64,000 nucleotides of DNA from Rhodoferax lacus (GCF_003415675.1 NZ_QFZK01000013.1:1-64000); one strand, 5' to 3'. Positions 16,927 to 32,723 are shown, counted from the first letter of the stretch. Numbers and translations are program-made. Notes: generated by a model not told the origin, from the sequence alone.

Positions 16927-18874
16927 CTACAGCTTGATGCAGCGCGCCACACCGCTCTTGAACACGGCCAGGGCGTTGCGGCCGCCGGCCTTGGCCGCGT
17001 AGAGCGCCTTGTCCACCTGGGCAATCAGCTCGTCCTGGTCAGTCAGCGCCTGGTCCCAGGAGGCCACGCCCACGCTGACACGGACCTGCAGGCTCCTGCC
17101 CTCCACGGTGACGACCAGGCCGGCCACGGCCTTCCTCAGCCGGTCACCGGCAAGCACGCCTTCGTTCAGGCTCAACTTGGGTGATATCACCAGAAACTCT
17201 TCACCACCCCAGCGGCACACCGTGTCCTGCGCGCGCGAGGCATTGCGCAGTGTCAGCGCCACCTGTTGCAGCACCAGATCGCCTGCGGCGTGGCCGTACG
17301 CGTCGTTGATGGCCTTGAAGTGGTCAATGTCAAAACTCAGCAGGGTGAGCGCGTCCGCATGCCGTGTGGCCGCACCCCAGGCCTGTGCCAGCGCCTGCAA
17401 ACCGGCACGCCGGTTGGAGAGCTGGGTCAGCGGGTCGGTCAAGGCGGCGAGCTGCAGGCGGCGGTTGGTCAGCGCCAGTTCGGCCGCCATGTCGGTGAGC
17501 CGCTTGCTGTCCTGCTCGGCGTTTTCGCGCAGCCGCACATAGCGCCAGGCACCCTTGAGGCGCGCACCCAGGGCGCGCAAATTGGGCGGCTTGGAAACGT
17601 AGTCATCCACACCCGCCTCAAAGGCCTGCACCAGATCGTTTTCCAGTTCGGCACTGGTGAGCATCAGCACATACACGCTCTCGCCCCAGCGGCTCGAGCG
17701 CAGGGCCCGGCACAACTCCAGCCCGTCCATCTCGGGCATGCGCCAGTCGGTGATCACAATGTGCGGCGCAAAGTCGGTGGCCAGTTGCAAGGCCTCGCGC
17801 CCGTTGGTGGCCACGGCCACGGTGTGCTGGCACTCTTGCTCCAGCCAGGTTTGCAGCAGGCGGCGCACCACCGGGTCGTCCTCGACCACCATGATGCGCA
17901 GCCACAGCGATTCGGAAGTGATCTCGGGGCGCAGCGCGCCTTCGACGATCTTGTCAAAGCCGACATTGGGTTGCGAGCGCACCTGCATGCGCGTGGCCCA
18001 GGACTGCCACTGCGTGATGGCTGCGTCCACATGCTCGCCCATGTCACTGGCCTTGAGGCCCAGGTGGCTCGCGGTTTCGGTGAGCTGAGCAATCTGCGGG
18101 CCCTGTTCGGCCTTGCTGGCCAGACCGAAGTCCGCCAGCCGCAGGGCCAGATGCAGGCATTGGCACAGGTGCCAGGGCCTGCTGTGGCTTTGAAGCTGCG
18201 ACTCGCTGGGGTCCTCGTGCCACTGCACCATGTCTACCAGCACGCGTGGCAGGCCCCAGCGCATCATCAGTTCGCGCGACAGGTGCAAATGGTCCAGGTG
18301 CAGCAGCTCGCGCTCCAGTAGCAGCAGCTTTTTGCCGCGTGTGCCGGTGGCCAGCAGGCGGCCATATTCCAACGGGTAGGCAGTGGCCAGGGCCAGTTGC
18401 CCCACCTGGGCCAGCAGGCCGCAGGTGAACAGCTCTTCAGGTGCGCCCAGTTTTTGCATGGCGCCAAACTGCTGCATGGCAACGCCCATGAGCAGGGAGT
18501 GGCTCCAGAAATGGCTGTAGTCGAAGAACTGGCACTTGCCTTTGGAATACTGGTCCACCAACGAAAAGCACAGGGCCATTTGCTTGACCGCCTGCAGCCC
18601 CAGGCGGTTGACCGCTTCGGTGATGGCAATCACCGGTCGCCCGCCGTTGGCGGCTGCGTTGGCACGCTCCAGCAGGCGCCCGCTCAGTGCCGGGTCACTT
18701 TGCACCAGACTCACTACCTCACCGAGGCTGACATCCTCGCGCGCGCAGGCCGTCATGATGGCCAAGGCCACACCTTGCGGACTCGGCAGCCTTTCGACGA
18801 GCTGCGCCTCCAGCGGTTGGTTGATCGGTTGGATGGGGTTCTCCGGTGCGACGGGTGCGTCAAGTATCAGGTAT

Positions 18875-24013
<5,139 letters not shown>

Positions 24014-24233
24014 GCCGGAAATATTCCTGTTCCCGATGTGCTCCCTGTGCGGCGACCTCTCCCGGTCGATTTTTTGACTCTGGGACGCTTTTGCAGTTTA
24101 CCGCCCTGACAAGGCCCCTCAGGGCAAGTCCCATGCGTATTTCTACAGATGCGCGGCAGCACACGGCATCGCACAATGGCCATAGAGCAGCAGGCACGTG
24201 CCTTGCCGCCACCTATTCCAAAGGAGACACACC

Positions 24234-25208
24234 ATGTTCAAACCCCTGGCAATCGGCCTGTTGGCCTGCGCCACCCTCAGCAGTTTTACGGCCCACGCCG
24301 CCGATGACGTGATCCGCTTGGGCAACCTCAAGCTGGCCCACTTTGCCGCCGTCTCCTACATCAAGGAGATCGCGCCCAAGTGCGGCATCAAGGTCGAGGA
24401 GAGCACCTTTGCCAAGGGCCTCGATGTGATGCAGGCCATCATCGCCGGCGAGCTCGATGTGGGCGCCACCGCGTCCGAGGCCGCCATCTCCGGGCGTGCC
24501 AAGGGCATCCCTATCTATGTGGTGGCCGGCTTTGCCAAGGGCGGCGCGCGCCTGGTGGCTCGGCCCGACGCGGGCATCAAGACGGTCAAGGACCTCAAGG
24601 GCAAGAAGGTGGGTGTGACCCGCGGCAGCATCCAGGAGCTGCTGCTGGCCACCGAGCTGGCGCAAAACGGCCTCACCTCCGCCGACGCAACGGGCAAAGA
24701 TGTGCAGCTGATCTACCTGAGCTACCCGGACCTGAACGCCGCCCTGATCGGCAAGAACCTGGACGCCATCATGCAGACCGAGCCACAGGCCTCGCAGGCG
24801 CTGAACAAGAACTTTGGCGTCGAAGTCATCAAGCCCTATGACACGCCGATTGGTGAGCCGGTGCGCACCCTGGTGATGACCGAAAAGTTCTACAAGGAGC
24901 GCCGCCCCCTGGCCGAGAAGTTCATGCGCTGCTTTGTGGAAGCCACCAAGACCTTTATCGACAACAAGTCGCTGGCAGAAAAATACGTCACGCAAACCGT
25001 GTTCAAGGGCCAGATCACCAAGGACGACTTTGATGACGCCATCGACAACTCGCCCTACTCCTTTGACATTACGCCCGCCCACATCCAGATCTCCACCGAC
25101 CTGATGGTCAAGGCCGGCATTGGCAAGATGGACAAGCCGCCCGTGGCCACCGACTGGGTCAAGACGGACTTGCTGGACGCTGCCAAGAAATCGCTGGGCG
25201 TGAAGTAA
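24234..25208 (+). CDS. ABC transporter substrate-binding protein, NMT1/SsuA-like
   Basis: A 324-residue periplasmic binding protein with a Sec signal peptide (MFKPLAIGLLACATLSSFTAHA, cleavage at AHA-A). The body is of the NMT1/THI5-like fold used by sulfonate, taurine, nitrate and thiamine-precursor transporters (GLDVMQAIIAGELDVGATAS, DLKGKKVGVTRGSIQELLLA). The ligand cannot be told from sequence. It is the first gene of a four-gene plus-strand operon with permease, ATPase and an AhpD-like protein. AAAGGAGA precedes the ATG. Confidence 0.85.
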   Translation: MFKPLAIGLLACATLSSFTAHAADDVIRLGNLKLAHFAAVSYIKEIAPKCGIKVEESTFAKGLDVMQAIIAGELDVGATASEAAISGRAKGIPIYVVAGFAKGGARLVARPDAGIKTVKDLKGKKVGVTRGSIQELLLATELAQNGLTSADATGKDVQLIYLSYPDLNAALIGKNLDAIMQTEPQASQALNKNFGVEVIKPYDTPIGEPVRTLVMTEKFYKERRPLAEKFMRCFVEATKTFIDNKSLAEKYVTQTVFKGQITKDDFDDAIDNSPYSFDITPAHIQISTDLMVKAGIGKMDKPPVATDWVKTDLLDAAKKSLGVK

Positions 25209-25214
25209 GCCACC

Positions 25215-26039
25215 ATGAGCAAACCCTTTCATTGGCGCCAGGCCGGCGCCGGTTTCATCGTGCCCATTGTGCTGATTGCCGTCTGGCAAAGCGTCTGCGC
25301 CCTGGGCTGGGTCAACGAGCATGTGCTGCCCTCGCCCTGGGCGGTGGTGACACGCTGGGTAGCCTACCTGCTGCCCGCCAAACCCTTCGCCGAATTTGAA
25401 GGCAGCTGGGTCGCCTGGGCCATCTCGGGTGAGCTGCTGCTGGATGCCAGCGGCAGCATGTACCGGGTGCTGGTGGGCTTTCTGGTGGGGGCCGGCTTGG
25501 CCCTGCCGCTGGGCCTGGTGATGGGGGCCAGCCCGCGTGTCTATGCGTGGCTGAACCCGCTGGCGCAGGTGCTGCGGCCCATCCCGCCGATTGCCTACAT
25601 CCCGCTGGCCATTCTGTGGTTTGGCCTGGGCAATCCGCCGGCCATCTTCCTGATTGCCATTGGCGCCTTCTTCCCTGTGCTGATCAACACCATCGCCGGT
25701 GTGCGCCATGTGGACGGCATCTACCTGCGCGCTGCGCGCAACCTGGGTGCCAACCAGCGCACCCTGTTCCTGCGCGTCATCCTGCCAGCCAGCGTGCCCT
25801 ACATCCTGTCGGGCGTGCGCATCGGCATCGGCACGGCCTTTATTGTGGTCATCGTGTCCGAGATGATTGCGGTGAACAACGGGCTGGGCTTTCGTATTCT
25901 GGAGGCGCGCGAGTACTTCTGGTCCGACAAAATCATCGCCGGCATGATCAGCATCGGCATGCTGGGCCTGGCCATCGACATTGGCGTGAATAAATTGAAT
26001 AACTATTTGCTGCGCTGGCACCGTGGCCTGGAGCACTGA
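25215..26039 (+). CDS. ABC transporter permease, SsuC/TauC-like
   Basis: A 274-residue inner-membrane permease of the BPD_transp_1 family with about six transmembrane helices. The cytoplasmic EAA-like loop is visible as GVRHVDGIYLRAARNLGANQ, which contacts the ATPase. The spacing (IPPIAYIPLAILWFGLGNPPAI) is typical of sulfonate, nitrate and taurine importers. It starts 6 bp after the binding-protein gene and its stop (TGA at 26037-26039) is followed one base later by the ATPase start. Confidence 0.88.
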   Translation: MSKPFHWRQAGAGFIVPIVLIAVWQSVCALGWVNEHVLPSPWAVVTRWVAYLLPAKPFAEFEGSWVAWAISGELLLDASGSMYRVLVGFLVGAGLALPLGLVMGASPRVYAWLNPLAQVLRPIPPIAYIPLAILWFGLGNPPAIFLIAIGAFFPVLINTIAGVRHVDGIYLRAARNLGANQRTLFLRVILPASVPYILSGVRIGIGTAFIVVIVSEMIAVNNGLGFRILEAREYFWSDKIIAGMISIGMLGLAIDIGVNKLNNYLLRWHRGLEH

Positions 26040-26040
26040 G

Positions 26041-26835
26041 ATGAACGCAAGCCATATATCTGTGAACGGCGTCAACAAGGTCTTCGCCAGCGACCAGCGC
26101 GAAGTGGTGGCCTTGAAGGACATCACCCTCGACATCCCCCAAGGCCAGTTCGTCTGCCTGCTCGGGCCCTCGGGCTGCGGCAAGTCCACCCTGCTCAACG
26201 CCATTGCCGGCTTCTCGCTGCCCAGCAGCGGCAGCATCACGGCCGGCGGCAAACAGGTCAACGGCCCCGGCCCGGACCGCGGCATGGTGTTCCAGGAGTA
26301 CGCCCTCTTCCCCTGGATGACGGTGGAAAAAAACATTGCGTTTGGCCTGGAGATCAAGGGCGTGGACGCGGCAAGCATCCAGAGCACCGTGGCCACGCTG
26401 TTGGCCAAGCTGGGCCTGAGTGACTTTCGCAACCGCTTCCCCAAGGACCTCTCGGGCGGCATGCGCCAGCGCGTGGCCATAGCCCGCATCCTGGCACTGG
26501 ACTCGCCCATCATGCTGATGGACGAACCCTTTGGCGCGCTGGACGCACTCACCCGGCGCAACCTGCAGGACGAGCTGCTGCGCATCTGGGCCGAGCTGGG
26601 CAAGACCGTCATTTTTGTGACCCACAGCATCGAGGAAGCCATCTACTTGGCCGACCGCATCGTGGTCATGACCTACCGCCCCGGCACCGTCAAGCGCGAC
26701 CTGCTGGTGGACCTGCCGCGCCTGCGTGACCCGTCATCGCCCGCCTTCAATACCCTCAAGCGCGAGCTGGGTCAGCTGGTGATGGAAGAGCAGCAGCGCC
26801 ACCATGACGCTGAGCTGATCGCGGCGGTGGACTGA
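26041..26835 (+). CDS. ABC transporter ATP-binding protein, SsuB/TauB-like
   Basis: A 264-residue ATPase. Walker A is LGPSGCGKSTLLNAIAGF, the Q-loop region is GMVFQEYALFPWMTV, the signature is LSGGMRQRVAIARIL, Walker B is IMLMDEPFGALDA, and the switch His is in FVTHSIEEAIYLAD. It powers the adjacent permease. I used the ATG at 26041, one base after the permease stop. The closest functional types are sulfonate, nitrate and taurine importers. Confidence 0.9.
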   Translation: MNASHISVNGVNKVFASDQREVVALKDITLDIPQGQFVCLLGPSGCGKSTLLNAIAGFSLPSSGSITAGGKQVNGPGPDRGMVFQEYALFPWMTVEKNIAFGLEIKGVDAASIQSTVATLLAKLGLSDFRNRFPKDLSGGMRQRVAIARILALDSPIMLMDEPFGALDALTRRNLQDELLRIWAELGKTVIFVTHSIEEAIYLADRIVVMTYRPGTVKRDLLVDLPRLRDPSSPAFNTLKRELGQLVMEEQQRHHDAELIAAVD

Positions 26836-26837
26836 GC

Positions 26838-27446
26838 ATGGCGGAACATAACGACAAGCACCAGAACGCTACGGCTGCACCACGCATTGCCACCGTGCCC
26901 GACAGCGCGCTGCAGCCCGCCGAGGTGGTGGAGGCCATCCGCAAGCGGCGCGGCGGCACCCTCCTCAACCTGGACCGCATGCTGCTCAACAGCCCGGCCT
27001 ATGCCGTGGGCTGGAACACGTTTTTGGGCGCGGTGCGCAACGGCCTTTCGCTGGACCCCAAGCTGCGCGAACTGGCCATCTGCTATGTGGCCGTCTTGAA
27101 CCGGGCGGACTACGAGCTGCTGCAGCACGCACCGGAGTTCCTGGCGGCGGGTGGCACGCAGGCGCAGCTCGATGCACTGCGGGATATGGACGCGGCCCTG
27201 GCCGACGCCGCGCTGAAAGACGTGGCATCGCGTGGACCCACCGTGTTCGACGCCACCGAGCGTGCCGTGTTGCAGCTCACCCTGGAGATGACGCGCCAGG
27301 TGCAGGTGAGTGAGGCCTGCTTTGCCCGCGTGCAGCAGGCTCTGGGCTCAGCGCAGCAGCAGGTGGAGCTGGTGGGCGTGATAGCCGCCTACAACATGGT
27401 GTCGCGCTTTCTGGAGGCCTTGCGCGTGGCACCCGAGGCCGGCTAA
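26838..27446 (+). CDS. Carboxymuconolactone decarboxylase-like (AhpD-fold) protein
   Basis: A 202-residue all-alpha protein of the CMD/AhpD family, 2 bp after the ATPase gene. The family core [30 protein letters not shown] is present, but the redox CxxC pair of AhpD is missing; only one Cys remains and the proton-relay His is kept (LQHAPEF). It is therefore unlikely to be a peroxidase reductase and more like the lactone decarboxylase or uncharacterised branch. Its place in the ABC operon suggests it acts on the imported compound. It overlaps the convergent GGDEF-EAL gene by 4 bp. Confidence 0.82.
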   Translation: MAEHNDKHQNATAAPRIATVPDSALQPAEVVEAIRKRRGGTLLNLDRMLLNSPAYAVGWNTFLGAVRNGLSLDPKLRELAICYVAVLNRADYELLQHAPEFLAAGGTQAQLDALRDMDAALADAALKDVASRGPTVFDATERAVLQLTLEMTRQVQVSEACFARVQQALGSAQQQVELVGVIAAYNMVSRFLEALRVAPEAG

Positions 27447-29584
27447 AAAATCGCGTTGTCGCCCAGCGCGCCAAAGGCGGTGACTTCCATGCCGCCGTGG
27501 CGCTGCACAAACTCCATGAACTGTGCCGCAGGCAGGGGCCGTGCAAACAGATAACCCTGCCCCACATCGCAGCCCAGGGTGCGCAGTGCGGCCAGTTGTT
27601 CGGGCGTCTCCACCCCTTCGGCAATCACCTTCAGGCCCAGCGCCTGGCCCATGGCAATGACGGCGGTGCAGATGGCCAGGTCGTCGTGGTCGTCGGGCAG
27701 GCCGCGCACAAAAGACTGGTCCAGCTTCAGGTTGGCCAGCGGCAGACCCTTGAGCTGGCTCAGCGATGAGTAGCCGGTGCCAAAGTCGTCCAGCGCCAGC
27801 ACCACGCCCACCTCCGTGAGCCGGCGCATGGTCGCAATGGTGGCCACAGCGTCCTGCATGATGGAGCTCTCGGTGAGCTCCAGCTCCAGACAGTCGGCCC
27901 CGAGTGCATGGTCCTGCAGGGTGCGCTTCACATCCCGCAGCAGCGTGCTCAGCCTGAAATGCTGGGCCGACAGGTTGATGGCAATGGGCAGCTCGGCCAT
28001 GCCGGCTTCCTGCCAGGCCTTGTTTTGCCGGCAGGCCTCCCGCATCACCCAATCCCCCAGGGCCACGATCAGGCCACGCTCCTCGGCCACCCGTATGAAC
28101 TGGCCCGGCATGACCAGACCGCGCGTGGGATGCTGCCAGCGAATCAGCGCTTCGGCGCCGGTGATGCGGCCGTTGACCAGATCAATCTTGGGCTGGTAGT
28201 ACAGCACAAACTGGTTTTCCTCCAGGGCCCGGCGCAGGTCACGATCCACCCACAGCGTTTCCAGTACGTGGTCGTTCATGCCCTGCGTGTGGAACTGGTA
28301 GCCATTGCGTCCATTGCGCTTGGCGTGGGTGAGCGCGGTGTCGGCAGCCTTGAGCAGTTCGGCCACCTGCTGGCCATCGTCCGGGTAAATGGCCACGCCC
28401 ACGCAAGCGGTCAAGGACAGGTCGTTCCCATCGATCAGGATGGGCCGTCCGGCAATCGCTGTTTGCGCGCGCTCCAGTGCCTGCACGATGCGCTCCACCG
28501 CCAGGGCCTGGCTCAAATCGCCCAGGGCAATCACGAATTCATCGCCACCCAGGCGGGCAAGGATATGGGCATCCCCAAACAGCGCCTGCAGCCGCCGGCC
28601 AACTTCCACCAGCGCGGCATCACCGACCTGGTGGCCCACCGAATCATTGATCTCCTTGAAGCCGTCCAGGCCCAGGCACAGCAAGGCACATTTCTGCTGG
28701 CTGCTGCGGGCGGCTTCGAGCAGCGTGCCGACCTGCGGCGTCAGGCTCTCACGGTTGGGCAGACCGGTCAGCGGGTCATGCAGGGCCTGGTAGGCCAGCA
28801 GGGCCTCATGGGTCTGGGCCTCGTTGTGGGCCTGGCGGCGCAAGACCTGGTCGGCCCTGCGCATGATGGCGTACATGAACACATAGAAAACACCCAGGCT
28901 GCCCAGCACCACACCGATGATTTCCCAGGTGGTCTGCTTCAGTTCGACCATGTAGTCGGTGACATCCGAGTACACCTCAAACACCCCCTGGGGCGCCTGC
29001 CGCTCGTCCACCCGTATGGGGATGTAGCTGGAGACCAGGTTGCGGTCGTTGATCACTTTTTCGAAGGCATCGAAAGTGTTCTCAAAGGCAATTTCGCTGC
29101 TCACCCTGCCGGCGATGGCACCCTGCACGCCCTCGTCATCGCTCTTGTCTTCGCCAATCTGTCTGGCGTCGGTGGAAAAGACGGTCATGCCCCGCAGGTC
29201 GTAGATCTTGACCTTCACCACCGATAGCCCCTTCATTTGCTGCAGCACATCGGCGCGGATCAGCGCCACCTGGGGATGTTCGCGCAACTGCTGTGGGCCG
29301 AGCCCCGCGGCCGCTTGCATAAAGGCCGCATGCCGGGGCCAGAGCGTGCTGGCAAATACTTGCGCAACGACCACGTTGTCGTGGGTCTCATGCTGCTCCA
29401 GTGCCTCGGTGGCGAACTGGCGGTAGAAGTAGACCAGCGGCGCCAGCACCAGCAGCACGCCCAGCAGGCTGGTCAGTGCAAAGTAGCGCAGCAGCCGGAA
29501 TTTTTTTCCGGGTGGCTGCATCGCCACCGTGGGCAGAAGGCGGTGCGCAACAGCATGGGTGGGGCGGGTGGGCGGCTCAATCAT
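27443..29584 (-). CDS. Membrane GGDEF-EAL cyclic-di-GMP protein
   Basis: A 713-residue bifunctional-type protein. A transmembrane helix (about 35-55) is followed by a periplasmic sensor region of about 170 residues and a second helix (about 222-242). The GGDEF domain has the active loop [13 protein letters not shown] near residue 345. The EAL domain starts at [15 protein letters not shown] near 478 and shows [29 protein letters not shown] and [13 protein letters not shown]. Both sites look intact, so cyclase and phosphodiesterase activity are each possible. The signal sensed by the periplasmic part is unknown. Confidence 0.92.
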   Translation of the reverse strand: MIEPPTRPTHAVAHRLLPTVAMQPPGKKFRLLRYFALTSLLGVLLVLAPLVYFYRQFATEALEQHETHDNVVVAQVFASTLWPRHAAFMQAAAGLGPQQLREHPQVALIRADVLQQMKGLSVVKVKIYDLRGMTVFSTDARQIGEDKSDDEGVQGAIAGRVSSEIAFENTFDAFEKVINDRNLVSSYIPIRVDERQAPQGVFEVYSDVTDYMVELKQTTWEIIGVVLGSLGVFYVFMYAIMRRADQVLRRQAHNEAQTHEALLAYQALHDPLTGLPNRESLTPQVGTLLEAARSSQQKCALLCLGLDGFKEINDSVGHQVGDAALVEVGRRLQALFGDAHILARLGGDEFVIALGDLSQALAVERIVQALERAQTAIAGRPILIDGNDLSLTACVGVAIYPDDGQQVAELLKAADTALTHAKRNGRNGYQFHTQGMNDHVLETLWVDRDLRRALEENQFVLYYQPKIDLVNGRITGAEALIRWQHPTRGLVMPGQFIRVAEERGLIVALGDWVMREACRQNKAWQEAGMAELPIAINLSAQHFRLSTLLRDVKRTLQDHALGADCLELELTESSIMQDAVATIATMRRLTEVGVVLALDDFGTGYSSLSQLKGLPLANLKLDQSFVRGLPDDHDDLAICTAVIAMGQALGLKVIAEGVETPEQLAALRTLGCDVGQGYLFARPLPAAQFMEFVQRHGGMEVTAFGALGDNAIF

Positions 29585-29662
29585 GGCGCAAATGGATTTG
29601 CATCAGATTTTGCACCGCCATCCGGAAATGTGCCTGACTTTTTACCGCCTGGGTGGCACCAC

Positions 29663-30088
29663 TCAGCTGGCCTGTATGAAGCCGGTGGCCGCCAGCAACC
29701 ACAGCGTGGCAAATACCGCAGGCAGCGCCTTGGCAGCCCAGTTGCCGCGGTGCCCCGTAGCACTTTGTGGCACCAGATGGCACAGCCGCTCCAGCCCCGC
29801 GCGGCGGTACTCCACCTCAATGGCGCGCGAGGAATCCAGCGCCGCAAAAATGCTGACACCAATCACCGCCGCCACCGCCATGCCAAACAGCGGAAAACCA
29901 TAGACCAGCCAGCGGTGCTTGTCGATGGTCAGCGTGCCATAGGCGGTGAACAGCAGGCCCTGCGACAGGATCAGCCACATCAGCCGGTGGTTGACCAGGT
30001 TGTCCTCATGCGTCCACTGCTCACGCAGGGCGTGGTAGAGCTCCCAGTCGGGAAGGGTTTGGGGCGTTGTGGGTTCGGGGCTGTTCAT
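29663..30088 (-). CDS. Small hypothetical membrane protein
   Basis: A 141-residue protein starting MNSPEPTTPQTLPDWELYHA. A soluble N-terminal segment (residues 1-35) with an EDNLVNHRLMW motif is followed by about three hydrophobic helices (36-55, 64-82, 118-137) and a cytosolic loop between the second and third. I do not recognise a named family with confidence. It lies alone between the GGDEF-EAL gene (same strand, 78 bp away) and a divergent 179-bp gap. No function is proposed. Confidence 0.6.
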   Translation of the reverse strand: MNSPEPTTPQTLPDWELYHALREQWTHEDNLVNHRLMWLILSQGLLFTAYGTLTIDKHRWLVYGFPLFGMAVAAVIGVSIFAALDSSRAIEVEYRRAGLERLCHLVPQSATGHRGNWAAKALPAVFATLWLLAATGFIQAS

Positions 30089-30267
30089 ACGGCAATTGTC
30101 TCCGAGCTGCGGATGCTGACTTCCAGCCTGTGGCCACCAATGCCCCTCAGCTGCACGCAGCCAGGCCGATTCAGAGAGAATTTGGAAAGCACTGTGCAGC
30201 CTCCTGCGCAGCTTGTGCTGGCGTGGCCAGCCACCTCAAAACACAAACATAACGGGCGGATGGAGCT

Positions 30268-30765
30268 ATGCAAGAAGATGAACGCTGCGACGGCACTGCA
30301 GACGCCACCAGCAGCCGATTCCGATTGGGTGCGGCCCCCGCCTCTGCCCCACCGCCGTGGGCACAAGGCCTGGGCTATGCGGGCCTGCTGCCTTTTGTGC
30401 TGCTGGGCGCGGGCAGCTGGCTGGTGGACCCGGCCCACCGTCCTGTGTTGCTGCAGGCCTTGCTGGGCTATGGTGCCGTGATTGCCAGCTTTCTGGGCGC
30501 CATCCACTGGGGCCTGCTCATGCGCGATGCCTCCCCGCCATCGCCCGCCTTGCTGTGTTGGGGCGTGCTGCCCAGCCTCCTGGCCTGGGTGGCGCTCTTG
30601 ATAAGTCCGGTGGCCGGCCTGGTGCTGGTTGCTGCCGTGTTGTGGGCCTGCTTTGCGGTGGACCGGGTGGTCTACCCCCGGTTCCAGGTGCAGGCCTGGT
30701 TGCCCATGCGCCTGCGCCTGACCTGCGTTGCCAGCGCCAGCTGCCTGGCTGCCGCCCTTGTTTGA
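30268..30765 (+). CDS. DUF3429 family membrane protein
   Basis: A 165-residue integral membrane protein. The DUF3429 signature is visible: WAQGLGYAGLLPFVLLGAGS, then LLGYGAVIASFLGAIHWGLL and the final FQVQAWLPMRLRLTC, spread over about five hydrophobic helices. The first 28 residues are a polar, low-complexity tail. Family function is unknown; eukaryotic relatives include TMEM69. The 3' end overlaps the next gene by 38 bp if that gene starts at its first TTG. Confidence 0.82.
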   Translation: MQEDERCDGTADATSSRFRLGAAPASAPPPWAQGLGYAGLLPFVLLGAGSWLVDPAHRPVLLQALLGYGAVIASFLGAIHWGLLMRDASPPSPALLCWGVLPSLLAWVALLISPVAGLVLVAAVLWACFAVDRVVYPRFQVQAWLPMRLRLTCVASASCLAAALV

Positions 30766-31984
30766 GCCCACCCGGCAAGCGGCGCTCACGCGCCTGGCCG
30801 CTGTGCAGCCCGATGCCTATGCGCGTACCCGCAACGCGCTGGACGGCGCCGTCACCGGCCTGTCGCCCTACCTCACGCACGGCCTGCTGAGTCTGCGGGA
30901 GGTGTATGCCGCGGTGCATGCGCGCCAGCCGCTGGATGCCAAACACAAGTTCGTTTTCGAGCTGGGTTGGCGTGCCTACTACCGCCATGTGTGGGCGCAT
31001 CTGGGCCCGGGTCTACACCAGTCCCTGCACCCTGGGCTCTTGCCCGACGCGGCGTACGTGGCGCAGATGCCCGCCGATGTGCTGGAGGCGCGCAGCGGTG
31101 TTGCGGCCATCGATCTGGCCGTGCGCACGCTCTACACCACGGGCTATTTGCACAACCACGCCCGCATGTGGCTGGCCAGCTACCTGGTGCACCTGCGCCG
31201 GGTCCACTGGCACACCGCGGCCCAATGGATGCTGGGGCATTTGCTGGATGGCGATGTGGCCAGCAACCACCTGAGCTGGCAGTGGGTGGCGGGCACCGGC
31301 AGCACCAAGCCCTATCTGTTCAACGCCGACAACGTGGCCAAGTACGCGCCCGCGCCCTGGCACAGCCCCGGCACGGTGATAGACACCAGCTACGAAGCCC
31401 TGGATCTGCTCGCACGCAGTGCCAGCGCCCCAGGGCATGGCGTCGATGGCCGTGCCGCAGATGGCTGCGCGCAAGGCCGCGCGGACGATCACCCCATGGG
31501 CGCCGGCCTCAGCCCGCCCGCCTTGCTGGCCACACCGCCGGATGCCCTGTGGTCGCCACCCGATGCGTCTGCGGTTGCGGGCCGTGACGTCTGGCTGCAG
31601 CACCCCTGGTCGCTGGGTGCCGTGCCGCAGGGCCTGGGGGACGATGCGCTGGTGGTGGGTGTGGGCCTGGCCGAATGCCATGCCCAGACCCCCTGGAGCA
31701 CACGCCGCTGGGACTTCGTTGGCGCCGGTCTGCAGGCCCAGACGTCTGCGCTGTGGTGGGCCACTGCGCCGCAGCTGGCAGAGGCCTTGCGGGGGGCACG
31801 CGCGGTGGGCTGGCAGGCCGAGCCCCATGCCGATGCGGCCTTGGCCAGCGTGCAGGCGCTGCTGGCGGCAGGCAAGGGCGCTGCAGTCATCACCGCCCAT
31901 GCCGTGCCCTGTCTGTTCGAGCCGGTGCCCAAGCACTGCCAGAGCTTTGCGCAGTGGTGGCGCCAGACCCGCATCGCGCTGTGA
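30728..31984 (+). CDS. Photolyase/cryptochrome-like FAD-binding protein, apparently domain-inverted
   Basis: About 418 residues. The N-terminal half is the FAD-binding domain of the DNA photolyase family. LTHGLLSLREVYA, FELGWRAYYRHVW, HNHARMWLASYLVHLRR and DGDVASNHLSWQWVAGTGST followed by KPYLFNADNVAKY are the usual FAD- and lesion-pocket motifs. The alpha/beta antenna domain that normally comes first is missing there; instead a C-terminal region of about 150 residues (WLQHPWSLGAVPQGLGDDAL onward) could be its permuted equivalent. A start at TTG 30728 overlaps the DUF3429 gene by 38 bp; later TTG starts are possible. It may repair DNA or act as a light sensor. Confidence 0.8.
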   Translation: MPAPAAWLPPLFEPTRQAALTRLAAVQPDAYARTRNALDGAVTGLSPYLTHGLLSLREVYAAVHARQPLDAKHKFVFELGWRAYYRHVWAHLGPGLHQSLHPGLLPDAAYVAQMPADVLEARSGVAAIDLAVRTLYTTGYLHNHARMWLASYLVHLRRVHWHTAAQWMLGHLLDGDVASNHLSWQWVAGTGSTKPYLFNADNVAKYAPAPWHSPGTVIDTSYEALDLLARSASAPGHGVDGRAADGCAQGRADDHPMGAGLSPPALLATPPDALWSPPDASAVAGRDVWLQHPWSLGAVPQGLGDDALVVGVGLAECHAQTPWSTRRWDFVGAGLQAQTSALWWATAPQLAEALRGARAVGWQAEPHADAALASVQALLAAGKGAAVITAHAVPCLFEPVPKHCQSFAQWWRQTRIAL

Positions 31985-32021
31985 AGCTGCGCCACCACGC
32001 ACCAGCACGCACCAGCACGCG

Positions 32022-32723
32022 CTACCAGGGAATCGGCTGGCCCTGGTAGTCCACAAAATGGGCGCCTGACGGGGGCTGCAGATTGCGCAGGGCCGCCAGC
32101 ATGCCGGCCACGGAATCTGCGGGCTCCAGGAGCTTGGCCACACCGGCCGCAAAAGGCCGCGACAGTTCCGAGCGCACCGTGCCGGGCTGCAGGGCCACCA
32201 CGCGCAACTGCGGGTTCTTGCGCTGCAGCTCAATGGCGGCCGTTTGCAGCAGCATGTTCAGGGCCGCCTTGGAGGCGCGGTAGCCATACCAGCCGCCCTT
32301 GTGGTTGTCGCTGATGCTGCCCACGCGGGCCGACAGCTTGGCATAGATGCAGGGCCCCGGGGCGAGCAGGGGCGCGAAGTGGCGCAGCAGCATGGCCGGG
32401 CCAATCGCATTGAGCGCAAAGGCTTTGGCCAATTGCCCGGGCTGCAGCGCGGCCAAGGACTTCTCGGGCCCCACCCCCTCAATGGTCAGGGCGCCGGTGG
32501 TATCCACCACCAGGTGGTAGGGGCCCGATGCGGCGCAGGCCGCCGCCTGCGCGGCCACGCTGCCCTCGTCAAGCAGGTCAAAACCGGGGCACAGGGCGCG
32601 TGATACCTGCTGCAGGTGCACGCACTTGCCATCGTTCTGCAGTGCGCTGACGAAGGCCTGGCCGATGGCGCCGCTGGCACCAATCACCAGGGCGCGGTAG
32701 TCGTTGTCAAAAAGGGTGGTCAC
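32022..32723 (-). CDS. Short-chain dehydrogenase/reductase
   Basis: A 233-residue SDR. The nucleotide-binding motif is ALVIGASGAIGQAFVSAL, the NAG-like motif is ALNAIGPAML, and the catalytic Tyr-x3-Lys is in GYRASKAALNMLL with a Ser upstream (LSARVGSISD). It resembles the CsgA/C-factor-like SDR group. It starts 39 bp after the iolB stop on the same strand and might be the last gene of the iol operon, but members of this group are commonly unlinked to inositol. Substrate unknown. Confidence 0.85.
   Translation of the reverse strand: MTTLFDNDYRALVIGASGAIGQAFVSALQNDGKCVHLQQVSRALCPGFDLLDEGSVAAQAAACAASGPYHLVVDTTGALTIEGVGPEKSLAALQPGQLAKAFALNAIGPAMLLRHFAPLLAPGPCIYAKLSARVGSISDNHKGGWYGYRASKAALNMLLQTAAIELQRKNPQLRVVALQPGTVRSELSRPFAAGVAKLLEPADSVAGMLAALRNLQPPSGAHFVDYQGQPIPW

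Noticed and set aside
31988..32020. Short direct repeat CACCAGCACG near the end of the photolyase-like gene
   Set aside because: Two to three imperfect 10-bp copies in GC-rich DNA; too short to support a repeat element.
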